Part shown: in pieces, positions 55,081-63,543 of the stretch
Layout: the number at the start of each line of letters is the position of its first letter
How positions within the stretch are numbered: the stretch's first letter is position 1
NCBI GenBank assembly: GCA_017744355.1
Contig: JAGIBK010000008.1
Coordinates: forward strand, 106,732 to 170,731
Reading direction: 5' to 3'
Source: a bacterium
Lineage (GTDB): Bacteria; Cyanobacteriota; Sericytochromatia; S15B-MN24; UBA4093
DNA length: 64,000 nucleotides
Notes under the pieces: model-generated
The model's database searches: none
Told to the model about the DNA's origin: nothing
What the model saw: only the letters and a program-made list of their open reading frames with translations
Program-made: the position numbers and the translations under genes

Positions 55081-55118
55081 TATTGAAATAATAACGATAA
55101 ATATTATTTATTTCAATA
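55081..55118 (-). promoter_or_regulatory. Promoter/operator palindrome of ssb
   Basis: TATTGAAATAA (55081-55091) is perfectly repeated in inverse as TTATTTCAATA (55108-55118) around 16 bases that are also mostly A/T. On the minus strand the same DNA holds TTGAAA (55116-55111), exactly 17 bases, and TATTAT (55093-55088): a full promoter inside the palindrome. A symmetric AT-rich site over a promoter in GC-rich DNA suggests a repressor operator, of Fur/Zur-like or other type. The region 55119-55221 contains no gene I can support. Confidence 0.65.
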
Positions 55119-55221
55119 CGCCGACGTCACCCGCATGGAGGGCGTGAGGCGGGAAACCAGGAACATGCGCGCGAGCAAGGCGTTGCGAAGCCCAAGGCAC
55201 GCGTGTGCTCTCGCGTGAAGG

Positions 55222-55971
55222 CTATCGCAGGGTGGCGAGGGGCGAGGCGGCAGCCTCCACCAGGCTTCGACGGATGTCTTGAAGGGCGTCGAGCCCGAGG
55301 ACCTCTCGGCTCTGCGGCCCGCAGTTCATCAGGAGATCGAGGGTGGAGAGCTGGGGGGTGAACTGCTTCTTGCCGTGTTGCGGATAGCTCGGGTGCTTGA
55401 AGTCGTGGTAGCACACCCCGATCCCGGATTGCCGCAGGGGAGCTTCTTGCAGGTAGTCGCGCCCAGACGGCCCCGAGAGGTAGACGCTCGCCTTGGCCTT
55501 GAGGCAGATGTCGTGGATCAGGTCGGTCTTGAAGCCCGTGGCGCCGAGCGCCGATGCGCGCAGCAGGGGGGTCGTGATCCCCAGGGCCGTGCGGAAGAAG
55601 TCGATGAGCGCGTAGTTGAGCTCGACCAGCTTGGTGTGCGGGGCCATGAGGATGCGCTCGAGGGCCTCCGCGTAGTGCGCGAAGTAGGGGTGGCGGGCGT
55701 AGTGGTAGGCGATCGATTTCCAGTACTTGTGCTGCCAGGGCGTCTCGTCGTCGATGGCGACCTCCAAGAGGGGGCCGTAGCGCGAGCACTGCTTGCGGAC
55801 CGGGACCGTGAGCCACTGGGCCTCCCGGATTCCCAGGATCTGGTTGCGGTTCTGGAAGTAGCGGTGCCGGTACTGGCTGGTGTCCATGAAGACGTAGCAG
55901 TCGGCGAGCGCCATCTTGTGGAAGTAGCCGAGCCAGGGCAGGTGCTCGGGCTGGTGGGCGGTGACGATCAT
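55222..55971 (-). CDS. WbqC-like family protein
   Basis: 249 residues. MIVTAHQPEHLPWLGYFHKMALADCYVFMDTSQYRHRYFQNRNQIL followed by WLTVPVRKQ is the WbqC family signature (H-Q-P-x-x-L-P-W-x-G-F/Y-x-K, D-x-x-Q-Y, N-R-N). The family occurs in O-antigen and other polysaccharide gene clusters; its biochemical role is not firmly known. Cotranscribed with the PIG-L deacetylase gene 25 bases upstream. Confidence 0.88.
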   Translation of the reverse strand: MIVTAHQPEHLPWLGYFHKMALADCYVFMDTSQYRHRYFQNRNQILGIREAQWLTVPVRKQCSRYGPLLEVAIDDETPWQHKYWKSIAYHYARHPYFAHYAEALERILMAPHTKLVELNYALIDFFRTALGITTPLLRASALGATGFKTDLIHDICLKAKASVYLSGPSGRDYLQEAPLRQSGIGVCYHDFKHPSYPQHGKKQFTPQLSTLDLLMNCGPQSREVLGLDALQDIRRSLVEAAASPLATLR

Positions 55972-55996
55972 CGGGGGCCTCCTCCTTTCAAGGACT

Positions 55997-56638
55997 TCAG
56001 AGCGAAAGCCCCATGCGCAGGATCTCGAACGACTCGGCGTAGCGGTAGCCGCCCTCGAAGCCCCGGTGACGGGCCCGGGCCTCGACGGCCTCGATCCAGG
56101 AGTGGCCGTACTTGCGGTACTCGCCCACGTGGGCCATGAGCGAGGAGAGCTTCTTGTCGATGCTGCAGGAGATGTCGATGTAGAGCTGGGGCCTGAAGCC
56201 GACGTAGGAGCGCCCCGACGGCGAGATGGGCTCGTACATCAGGATGGAGGGGTGGCGCCGGGCGGCGGAGATGCTGGAGAGGGCCACCCCCTGGTGAGCC
56301 TGATGGGTGTCGAACGCCCAGTGGGTGAAGACGAGATCCGGCTGGAAGTCGTCGATCTGCCCCTCGATCTGCTCGACGACGCTCGAGTGGTAGGGGATGT
56401 CCTTGGTGGGGTTGTTCATGACGACCAGATCGTCGACTCCCAGGATCTGGGCGGCGTTGTGCCCCTCTTTGAGGGCCGTCTCCCGCGTGCGCAGGACGTC
56501 GCCTTTGTAGTTGGTGTACTCGGAGGAGCTGAGGACGACCATGCGGACGTCATGGCCCTTGGCGATCGCCTTGGCCAGGGTCCCGCCGCAGGCGAGCTCG
56601 ATGTCATCCAGGTGAGCGCCGATTGCGATGATCTTCAT
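55997..56638 (-). CDS. PIG-L/LmbE family deacetylase
   Basis: 213 residues. IIAIGAHLDDIELACGGTLAKAIAKGHDV holds the AHxDD zinc motif (here AHLDD), and FTHWAFDTHQAHQGVALSSISAARR contains the second His motif. The family removes N-acetyl groups from sugar substrates such as GlcNAc conjugates. With the WbqC gene it forms a minus-strand pair divergent from the PHP/ATP-grasp operon. Substrate unknown. Confidence 0.92.
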   Translation of the reverse strand: MKIIAIGAHLDDIELACGGTLAKAIAKGHDVRMVVLSSSEYTNYKGDVLRTRETALKEGHNAAQILGVDDLVVMNNPTKDIPYHSSVVEQIEGQIDDFQPDLVFTHWAFDTHQAHQGVALSSISAARRHPSILMYEPISPSGRSYVGFRPQLYIDISCSIDKKLSSLMAHVGEYRKYGHSWIEAVEARARHRGFEGGYRYAESFEILRMGLSL

Positions 56639-56792
56639 GAAAAATCTCCGATCGGTGGTGCGTCAGGGATACGTCGGGTGGTTCGGTGAAATCGCTTGCT
56701 AGCTTAGTTCCGGGCCCCGGTGACGCCAAGGGCGGAGAGGATCGAAGAACTTTGGTCATTTTGTCCAAAGGCTGCTTTCATCGGACCTGTTA

Positions 56793-56818
56793 AAACTGGC
56801 GAGGGTTTTTGCCAGTTT
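56793..56818 (+). promoter_or_regulatory. Hairpin in the leader of the PHP gene
   Basis: AAACTGGC-GAGGGTTTTT-GCCAGTTT lies directly before the AAGGAG ribosome-binding site of the PHP gene. Just upstream, CTTTGG-TCATTTTGT-CCAAAG is a second inverted repeat. A regulatory role is possible but unproven. Confidence 0.35.
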
Positions 56819-56835
56819 CTTACAAGGAGAAGTCG

Positions 56836-57585
56836 ATGCTTGAAACTGCGAGACTGTCCAGCTTCGCGGGTCGCTTGGTCATGCCCGCTCGTCGCCTCGA
56901 TCACAGCATTCTTCGATCCGATCTCCACCTTCACACCACCTTCACTGATGGCCGCTCGACGGTCTTGGAGATGCTCCAGGCCGCCGCGCGCCAGGGCTTG
57001 CAGACCGTGGCGTTCACCGAGCACGTGCGGCGCGGGATCACCTGGTTTGAGGGCTTTCGCGAGCAGGTCCAACGCGACCGGCTCGGCTTCCCCGATTTGG
57101 AGGTCCTGGTCGGCATCGAGGCCAAAGCCTTCGATTGCCATGGGGGCCTGGATGCGGATCCCGCGCTCATCGCGCAGGCGGATCTGGTCCTCGGGGCCTT
57201 CCACAACTACCCGGATCGCCGGGGGGGCTTCGTGCCCGCCACCGCCCTGAGCGCCGAAGAGGCCGCCGAGCTCGAGTTCGAGGCCTCTTGGGCTTTGCTC
57301 GACCACCCGGAGGTCGATGTCCTCGCGCATCCGGGCGCCCTCACCCGCAAGTTCTTCGGGGAGTTCCCCGAGCCCTACCTGCGCGAGCTCGTGGAGAAGG
57401 CGGCGGCCCGGGGCCGTGCCATCGAACTGAACGGCGAGTACAACAGCCCTGAGCAGCTGGGGCGCCTGATCACCTGGTGCCGCGAGGCGGACGCCTGGGT
57501 CACCCTCGGCTCGAACGCCCATCACGCCAGCGAAGTCGGGCGGATTGCCGCCCTCGTCACGGAGGTTGAAGGCTATGTCCATTAG
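56836..57585 (+). CDS. PHP-domain metal-dependent hydrolase
   Basis: 249 residues from ATG 56836 with AAGGAG upstream. ILRSDLHLHTTFTDGRSTVLEMLQAAARQGLQTVAFTEHV has the PHP motifs HxH and TEH; EAKAFDCHGG, VLGAFHNY, DVLAHPGAL and LGSNAHHASEVG supply the further metal ligands. This resembles histidinol-phosphatase/PolX-type PHP phosphoesterases. It overlaps the ATP-grasp gene by 11 bases, so the two products probably work in one pathway of the glycan cluster. Confidence 0.9.
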   Translation: MLETARLSSFAGRLVMPARRLDHSILRSDLHLHTTFTDGRSTVLEMLQAAARQGLQTVAFTEHVRRGITWFEGFREQVQRDRLGFPDLEVLVGIEAKAFDCHGGLDADPALIAQADLVLGAFHNYPDRRGGFVPATALSAEEAAELEFEASWALLDHPEVDVLAHPGALTRKFFGEFPEPYLRELVEKAAARGRAIELNGEYNSPEQLGRLITWCREADAWVTLGSNAHHASEVGRIAALVTEVEGYVH

Positions 57586-58606
57586 AGTCCTCGTCACGGG
57601 CGCGAACTCCACCGTCGCCCAGTCGATCATCAAGGCGCTCAAGGCCTCCCCGCTGGACGTGGCGATCGCCGCGTGCGACATCAACCCCTACAGCGCGGGC
57701 TTGTACCGGGGCCACCAGGCCTTCCTCGTGAAGCCCTACACCGATCCCGGCTACGAGGCTCAGATGCTCGAGCTGCTCAAGACCCAGCGGGTCGACGTGC
57801 TCCTGCCCGGGGTCGAGGGCGAGCTGCAGCTGCTCGCCGAGCGGCGCGCGCGCTGGGAGGCTGAAACCGGCTGCCGGATCATCGTGAACTCCCGCTCCTT
57901 GCTCGATATCACCCAGGACAAGTACCTGACGGCACGCTTCTTGCGCGCCAACGGCTGTTCGGCGCCCGAGAGCACGATCGAGACCGACCCGGCGTCGCTT
58001 GCGGCCTTCATCGCCCGGGTGGGCTTCCCCTTGATCGTCAAGCCGCGGCGCGGGGCGACCTCTCGCCACGTCCACCTGGTCCACGACGAGGCGGAGCTGC
58101 GGGCCTGCCTGGAGCAGGTGCCGGGCCCCGTGATCCAGGAGTACCTGGATTCCGAGGAGTACACCTGCGGGGTCTTCGTGGATGCCGAGGGCACCCTCAA
58201 GGGGGTCGCCACCATGCAGCGCATGATGGCCAACGGCATCACCGGGACGGCGATCGCAGGCTCCTTCCCCGACGTGGAGGCCGAGGTGCGGCGCGTCGTC
58301 CAGGCCCTCGGCCTGCGCGCGTCCGGCAACATCCAGATGCGCCGTAATCGCTCGGGCCGCCCGACCACCTTCGAGGTGAATGCCCGCTTCTCGAGCTCCG
58401 TGGCCATCCGGGCCCACTTCGGCTTCAACGAGGCCGAAGCGACCCTTCGCTCGTTTTATCTGGGGGAACCGGTCCCCGAGCTGCGCTGCCGGCCCGGCAT
58501 CGCCATGCGCTACGTCAACGAGATCTACGCCGAGGCGAGCGAGATCCAGGCCTTGCTCGCAGACGGCGCGCATCGCCCCGCCTCGGTGGTGGAGGCGAAC
58601 TTCTAA
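57575..58606 (+). CDS. ATP-grasp ligase (CarB/PylC-like)
   Basis: 343 residues from ATG 57575. A Rossmann-like N-domain (IRVLVTGANSTVAQSIIKALKASPLDVAIAACDINPYSAGLYRGHQAFLV) precedes the ATP-grasp fold: NSRSLLDITQDKYLTARFLRANGC, FPLIVKPRRGATSRHVHLV, PGPVIQEYLDSEEYTCGVFV and TFEVNARFSSS, the metal-binding E-x-N motif. Such enzymes join a carboxylate to an amine through an acyl-phosphate. Single-domain relatives occur in surface polysaccharide clusters. Substrates unknown. Confidence 0.9.
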   Translation: MSIRVLVTGANSTVAQSIIKALKASPLDVAIAACDINPYSAGLYRGHQAFLVKPYTDPGYEAQMLELLKTQRVDVLLPGVEGELQLLAERRARWEAETGCRIIVNSRSLLDITQDKYLTARFLRANGCSAPESTIETDPASLAAFIARVGFPLIVKPRRGATSRHVHLVHDEAELRACLEQVPGPVIQEYLDSEEYTCGVFVDAEGTLKGVATMQRMMANGITGTAIAGSFPDVEAEVRRVVQALGLRASGNIQMRRNRSGRPTTFEVNARFSSSVAIRAHFGFNEAEATLRSFYLGEPVPELRCRPGIAMRYVNEIYAEASEIQALLADGAHRPASVVEANF

Positions 58607-58647
58607 GCCGAGAGGCGCATCGCAAGGTTCGAGAGGAGGAGGTGTCG

Positions 58648-59631
58648 ATGCCCGCAGGACCCGTCTTGATTACTTCGGAGCCCTCGACCAAGAAATTCCA
58701 GGCGCGGGCCAAGCGCCTGGGCTTTCGCTGCGCCCGGGCGCTGAGCCATCGCTCGGGACGCGTGCCCGTGCTGATGTACCACCGGATCCACGAGGAGCCC
58801 GATGTCCTCAACATTTCGCCCGAGCGCTTCGCGGCCCAGATGCGCCTCTTGCGGGAGTGCTTTTCCCCAATCTCCCTCTCGGAGCTCGTCGCGCACCTGC
58901 ACTGGGGGCGTCCTTTGCCGCCCGATGCCGTCGTCGTCACCTTCGACGACGGCTATCGCGACAACTACACCCATGCCTTTCCCATCCTGAAGGCCTACGA
59001 CATCCCGGCGACCTTCTTCGTGACGACCGGCATGATCGGCGAGCGGCGGCACTTCTGGTGGGATCGGGTCCGGCGAGGGCTCAAGCCGGTGGCCGAGGTG
59101 ACGGCCGTGTGGCCGGAGCTCGGCCATCGCCTGCAGGGGCGATCGCATGACGAGCAGGTCAGGCTCGTGTGCGCGGCGCTCAAGACCCTCGATACCGCCA
59201 CGGCGCGCGAGCGTCTCGAGCGCCTGTGCGATCCGGTCGTCCCCGACGTCCGTCAGACCATGACCTGGGAGGAGCTTCGGGAGATGGCCGCCGAGGGCAT
59301 GGAGATCGGCAGCCACACGGTGACGCACCCGATCCTCGCGAACCAGGACCCCGAGGAGGCCGCCTGGGAGATCCAGCACTCCAAGGAAACCCTGGAGCGC
59401 GAGCTGGATCGGCCGGTGCGGCACTTCGCCTACCCCAATGGTCGCATGGTGGATTTCTCGCCAACCTTGATGGCGCTCATCGAGGGGGTGGGGTACCAGT
59501 CGGCCTGCTCCACCGTCACGGGCTACGCCTCGCTACGCTCGTCGCGCTTCGCCCTGGAGCGGATCGGCGTCTGCGGCGGCGAGTCCTTCCGGCGCTTCTT
59601 GATCCAGGTGTCGGGCTTCCAGGGCGCCTGA
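58648..59631 (+). CDS. Polysaccharide deacetylase (NodB domain)
   Basis: 327 residues from ATG 58648 with GAGGAGGAG upstream; a GTG at 58642 is also in frame. VPVLMYHRIHEEPDVLNISPERFAAQMRLL, VVVTFDDGYRDNYTHAFPILKAYDIPATFFVTTGMIG (catalytic DD), and MEIGSHTVTHPILANQ (zinc His pair) define the NodB/CE4 fold. The later HFAYPNGRMVDFSPTLM is also typical. There is no signal peptide, so a cytoplasmic or lipid-linked substrate is possible. Last gene of the plus-strand operon. Confidence 0.92.
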   Translation: MPAGPVLITSEPSTKKFQARAKRLGFRCARALSHRSGRVPVLMYHRIHEEPDVLNISPERFAAQMRLLRECFSPISLSELVAHLHWGRPLPPDAVVVTFDDGYRDNYTHAFPILKAYDIPATFFVTTGMIGERRHFWWDRVRRGLKPVAEVTAVWPELGHRLQGRSHDEQVRLVCAALKTLDTATARERLERLCDPVVPDVRQTMTWEELREMAAEGMEIGSHTVTHPILANQDPEEAAWEIQHSKETLERELDRPVRHFAYPNGRMVDFSPTLMALIEGVGYQSACSTVTGYASLRSSRFALERIGVCGGESFRRFLIQVSGFQGA

Positions 59632-59641
59632 GCGCGCCACG

Positions 59642-59677
59642 CGCGACGCCCGCCTCGAATCCGAGGCGGGCGTCGCG
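59642..59677. terminator. Terminator between convergent operons
   Basis: CGCGACGCCCGCCTCG-AATC-CGAGGCGGGCGTCGCG, a perfect 16-pair stem ten bases after the deacetylase gene. A short C/G-rich stretch to 59736 contains no gene. Confidence 0.85.
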
Positions 59678-59736
59678 TTGTGAGCCCTTTTGCGAGGCGG
59701 AAGGGGGAATGCAAAAGTGCTTTCCCCCCTTCGCCC

Positions 59737-60945
59737 TTAGGCATGGATGGGAACCAGGCTCGGGTGCAGGGTCGCGAGGCTGCGGAGCGTCTGCTCGCTG
59801 ATCGAACGGGAGTCGAAGTGCCGCTCGATCCAGCTGCGGGCGTTGGCTCCGAGCTGCGCGCGCAGGCTGCTGTCCCCCAGGCAGCGCAGCACCGACGAGG
59901 CGAGGGTCTCGGAGGTGTCTGCGACCAGGTACTCTCGCCCGTCCGTGCCCCCGATCCCCTCCTGGCCGATGGTGGAGGTCACCACCGCCTTGCGCAGCGC
60001 CATGCCTTCGAGCACCTTGTTCTTGAGCCCCGCCCCGAAGCGGATGGGGGCGACGACCACCTTGGCGCGTTCGAGGTAAAGGCTGGGGTCCTCGACGAAG
60101 CCCGTGACCTCGACGCCGGGAAGGTTCGCGAGCGCCTGGACCTCTTTGGGGGGCTCGGCTCCCACCACGTAGAGCTTGCAGTGCGGCATGCGCGCGCGGA
60201 TCTGGGGGAAGACGTCGTGGGCGAAGTACAGGGCCGCATCCTTGTTGGGGTGGTAGGCCATGTTGCCGAGCAGGGCGATCGCGTCCTCTTCGGGGCCCGT
60301 GAAGGGGGACCGCTGGATCACGTGGTCCTGGATCGCGACCGGCAGGGTCACGAGCCGTTCGGGATCGGCGCCATGCTGGACGAGGTGCTGCCGGTCGAGC
60401 TCCGAGACGACGAAGGATCGCGGGAACCGATTGACCGTCTCGACCTCGTATCGGATGAGCCGCTCTTTCTCGATGGCGTAGATCAGGCGCCAGGGGCCTT
60501 TCGCCTGCTCGGCGGCACGGGCGTAGTTCAGGGAGATGGCGTCGACCAGGTCGATGGCGACGGGGGTCTCCAGGTCGCGGAGCATCTCGGCCACCCGCAC
60601 GTGCTGGCCCAGGATGGCCTGGTATTCGTGCTGGTGCGCCTGAATCCAGGCGCGCACCTCCCGGAAGGTGAAGTAGCGGACCTGGATCGGCCCCCTTGAG
60701 GCCAACCCTCGAAGGGCGTTGAGCGCGTAGGACGAGGGGGAGTAGGAGAAGCACATGATGCGCTTGAAGATGCCCTCGAAGGCCCTGAGATCCAGCTGCT
60801 GGAAGCCCCCTTTGTCGAGGAACAACAGATCGACGTCGTACTGGGATGCCAGGTACCTGGCCGAGTTCAGGATCCGGATCCCGTAGCCGGCCACCGTGGG
60901 GAAGGGCAGCTTTCTCGAGCAGACCAGCAAGATTCTGGGCTTCAT
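59737..60945 (-). CDS. Glycosyltransferase family 4 protein (1)
   Basis: 402 residues. RILLVCSRKLPFPTVAGYGIRILNSARYLASQYDVDLLFLD is the GT-B N-domain; LLGNMAYHPNKDAALYFAHDVFPQIRARMPHCKLYVVG and IRFGAGLKNKVLEGMALRKAVVTSTIGQEGI are the donor-binding C-domain with E-x-x-M/A. Proteins with this pattern (sugar transfer/PEP-CTERM/XrtA-associated type) transfer sugars to lipid or glycan acceptors at the inner membrane. Third in order from the β-helix end among three minus-strand glycosyltransferase genes. Confidence 0.92.
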   Translation of the reverse strand: MKPRILLVCSRKLPFPTVAGYGIRILNSARYLASQYDVDLLFLDKGGFQQLDLRAFEGIFKRIMCFSYSPSSYALNALRGLASRGPIQVRYFTFREVRAWIQAHQHEYQAILGQHVRVAEMLRDLETPVAIDLVDAISLNYARAAEQAKGPWRLIYAIEKERLIRYEVETVNRFPRSFVVSELDRQHLVQHGADPERLVTLPVAIQDHVIQRSPFTGPEEDAIALLGNMAYHPNKDAALYFAHDVFPQIRARMPHCKLYVVGAEPPKEVQALANLPGVEVTGFVEDPSLYLERAKVVVAPIRFGAGLKNKVLEGMALRKAVVTSTIGQEGIGGTDGREYLVADTSETLASSVLRCLGDSSLRAQLGANARSWIERHFDSRSISEQTLRSLATLHPSLVPIHA

Positions 60946-61010
60946 ATCGGTCTCCTTTGCGGTGGGCGTTGGAAGCTGAGATGAGTGCGGTGGGTGTTGA
61001 AAGGTGAGGC

Positions 61011-62138
61011 TTAGTAGGGCTGTGGCTGTGCGCTGAGTCGTAAACGGTGCGTATGCAGGCGCTCGTAGAGGGCCTCGAACTTCGATGCCATCTGTGCCAG
61101 GGTCAGGTGCGCGGCGAAGTGGGCTTGGCCTGCGGTCCCGAACCGCTGGCGGCCGGCCGGATCCGCCAACAGGGCCGCCAGGCGCTCAGCCAGGGCTGCG
61201 GGGTCTCTCGGCGGGACCAGGTACCCGGTGACGCCGTCCTGGATGATCTCGGGCACGCCGCCCACGCGGGTCGCCACGATCGGGAGGCGGGCCGCCATGG
61301 CCTCGGCGGCCGAGAGCGGCAGGCCTTCCAGCAAAGAGGGGAGGCAGAAGACGTCCGCGGCGAGCAGCAACCGGCTGACGTCATCCCGGTAGCCGAGAAA
61401 CTGCACGCTCCGGGTAAGGCCGAGCTTTTGCACCTGCGCTTCGAGCTCGGCGCGGCAGGGCCCGTCCCCGGCGAGTAGCAGCTGGGCGTCTGGCTGAGCC
61501 GCTAGCAGGCGTGGCATCGCCTCGATCAAGTAGCGCTGCCCCTTCTCCGGGGAGAGGCGCGCCACGTTGAGGATGATCGCTTGCTCGGCCGGCAGTCCGA
61601 GTTCGGCCCGCACCTGCGCCCGAGCAGGGGGGCTCGCCGCCGGTCGAGGAATGCCGTTAAGGATGGTCTCGGCCTTGCCGGAAGGGAGGCCATGCTTGAC
61701 CAGATCGCGGGTCAGGGCGGCGGAGACCCCGACCACCCGGTCCGAGCCGGCCGAAAAGAGACGGGCGACGGTGGGCTTGGTCCATTCTCGCCAAGAGCCA
61801 TGGGCCGAGGTGACGATGGGGATCGCGCGGTTGCCGCGGGCGAGGCGCGCGGCGATGGCGGTGGTGGGTGAGTTGGCGTGGATCACCTCGATCTCTTGCG
61901 CGTCGATGACGACGCGCAGGCGACGGGCCAGGGCCCAAAGCCCCCAGGGCGACTTGGCGCGTGCGGGGGCCATGACGGGCCGGACGGACGGATCGAGGAG
62001 CTTGGTGAGCATGCCGCCTTCCGAGACCACCGTGATCCGGTGACGGCGCTCGGAAAGCTCGTTGGCGAGACGGACGACGAACTGCTCGGCGCCGCCCATC
62101 TCCAGCTGATTCGTGATGATCAGGATGCGCATCGGCAT
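61011..62138 (-). CDS. Glycosyltransferase family 4 protein (2)
   Basis: 375 residues from ATG 62138. RILIITNQLEMGGAEQFVVRLANELSERRHRITVVSEGG (acceptor-side GGAE motif), VTSAHGSWREW, ILNVARLSPEKGQRYLIEAMPRLLAAQPDAQLLLAGDGP, and PSLLEGLPLSAAEAMAARLPIVATRVGGVPEII with the E-x7-E pair. Retaining GT4 glycosyltransferase, probably inner-membrane associated. It is 19 bases after the next gene and likely cotranscribed. Confidence 0.93.
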   Translation of the reverse strand: MPMRILIITNQLEMGGAEQFVVRLANELSERRHRITVVSEGGMLTKLLDPSVRPVMAPARAKSPWGLWALARRLRVVIDAQEIEVIHANSPTTAIAARLARGNRAIPIVTSAHGSWREWTKPTVARLFSAGSDRVVGVSAALTRDLVKHGLPSGKAETILNGIPRPAASPPARAQVRAELGLPAEQAIILNVARLSPEKGQRYLIEAMPRLLAAQPDAQLLLAGDGPCRAELEAQVQKLGLTRSVQFLGYRDDVSRLLLAADVFCLPSLLEGLPLSAAEAMAARLPIVATRVGGVPEIIQDGVTGYLVPPRDPAALAERLAALLADPAGRQRFGTAGQAHFAAHLTLAQMASKFEALYERLHTHRLRLSAQPQPY

Positions 62139-62157
62139 GGGCCTCTTTTCTTGGCGA

Positions 62158-63312
62158 TTAGGCGGGACGGTGCAGCAGGGAGGCGAAGAGTCGTTCGTAG
62201 GCGGCGACGGTGCGCGGGAACGTGAAGTTGGCCGCTCGACGATGCCCGCCCGCGACGAGCCGGGAGGCGAGCTCGGGGTCGCCGAGGACTTGAAGAATTC
62301 CCTCGGCCAGCGCTGTCGGGTCCTCGGGCGGCACCAGCTGGCCGTCCTGACCCGGGGTGATAATCTCGCGCGGCCCTCTAGGGCAATCGAAGGAAACCAC
62401 GGGCGTACCGACGGCCATCGCCTCGATGAGCACGGTGGGGAAGCTCTCGACGACCGAGGAGAGCACGAAGAGGTCGCTATTGCGCAGCCAGGGGTAGATG
62501 TTGCCTTGAAAGCCGGGGAAGTGGACGTGCTGGGCGATTCCGAGCTCGGCGGCAAGGGCGATGAGGCGCGGTTGCTCGGGCCCGCTGCCCACGATGGCCA
62601 GGCGTGCGGGCCTTCGTTCGAGCACGCGCACGAAGGCTTGCAAGAGCATGTCGAAGCCCTTCTCGGGGCTCAAGCGCCCGGCCGCCACGATCAATGGCGT
62701 CCCATCGGCTCGCCAGGGGAGCGTCAAAGGCTCCTGGGAGAGGGCTTCCACGCCTGCGGGGACGATGGGGTTATAGAGGACCCGGACCTTGCCCGCAGGG
62801 AGTCCGAGGATTTGCTCGAGCTCGGCGGCAACCCCTTTGGAGACCCCGACCAGGGCATCGGCGACCTGGTAGAGCGCGGGCATCATCCCTTGAAGGACGC
62901 GATCGATGGGCCTTTTCGGGGCGCGGTCGTTCTGCTGGCTCTGCACGAGCAGGCTGTGCTCCGTGAGCACCAGGCGAGGCTTACGGCCGCTGAGGAGGCG
63001 GGCCAGGACGACGATCACGTTGAGATAGCCGCGCTGGGAGAGGATGAGGGCGGGGCGCTCGCGTCGAATCTTGCGGGCGAGCGTGAGGATGGCGCCGACG
63101 AAGCTCTCCACCTTGAGATCGCAGATGGGGACCGAGGGCGGCACATCCGCGAGAAGGGCCCCCTTTGCCTGGTTGAGCACGAGGGTCGGCGCCCACGCGG
63201 AGGTGGTCAGCCCCGTGAGGAGATTCAGGACGATGCGTTCGGCACCGCCGACTTCGAGCCTGTCCAGGTAGAACCAAACGCGCGCGGGCGCGGGCGGAGG
63301 AGGGGTCGGCAT
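62158..63312 (-). CDS. Glycosyltransferase family 4 protein (3)
   Basis: 384 residues from ATG 63312 with AAGGAG upstream. WFYLDRLEVGGAERIVLNLLTGL, TEHSLLVQSQQNDRAPKRPIDR, IVAAGRLSPEKGFDMLLQAFVRVLERRPARLAIVGSGP and SVVESFPTVLIEAMAVGTPVVSFDCPRGPREII are the GT4 features. First gene of the three-glycosyltransferase run. The region 63313-63490 contains an AT-rich stretch (TTTTCCGCGATAAAACGGTCC) but no gene or clear promoter. Confidence 0.92.
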   Translation of the reverse strand: MPTPPPPAPARVWFYLDRLEVGGAERIVLNLLTGLTTSAWAPTLVLNQAKGALLADVPPSVPICDLKVESFVGAILTLARKIRRERPALILSQRGYLNVIVVLARLLSGRKPRLVLTEHSLLVQSQQNDRAPKRPIDRVLQGMMPALYQVADALVGVSKGVAAELEQILGLPAGKVRVLYNPIVPAGVEALSQEPLTLPWRADGTPLIVAAGRLSPEKGFDMLLQAFVRVLERRPARLAIVGSGPEQPRLIALAAELGIAQHVHFPGFQGNIYPWLRNSDLFVLSSVVESFPTVLIEAMAVGTPVVSFDCPRGPREIITPGQDGQLVPPEDPTALAEGILQVLGDPELASRLVAGGHRRAANFTFPRTVAAYERLFASLLHRPA

Positions 63313-63490
63313 ATCTTGCTCCTTGTCCAACGAGTGGGGGCTGCGTCGGGGCGATGATAGTTCCGGGCAAGCGAGCAAAATACGTGCAAGATGTCCGAGA
63401 GATTCCGTCTCTCGCCTTTCTTTGCGAAGTTAAAAGTTTTCCGCGATAAAACGGTCCTTTTAGTCGGATTTTTTGGTGCTTTATGACAAT

Positions 63491-63520
63491 GAGGGTGGGG
63501 ACCCGCAGGTCCCCACCCTC
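63491..63520 (-). terminator. Terminator of the beta-helix gene
   Basis: GAGGGTGGGGACC-CGCA-GGTCCCCACCCTC, a perfect 13-pair stem 24 bases after the stop of the minus-strand gene at 63544. Confidence 0.8.
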
Positions 63521-63543
63521 ATGCCGCTTGGCGGCGGTGTGCG

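Noticed and set aside
62139..62555. N-terminal extension of the second glycosyltransferase
   Set aside because: It overlaps the third glycosyltransferase in another frame; the GT-B start MRILIITNQ after ATG 62138 is clear.
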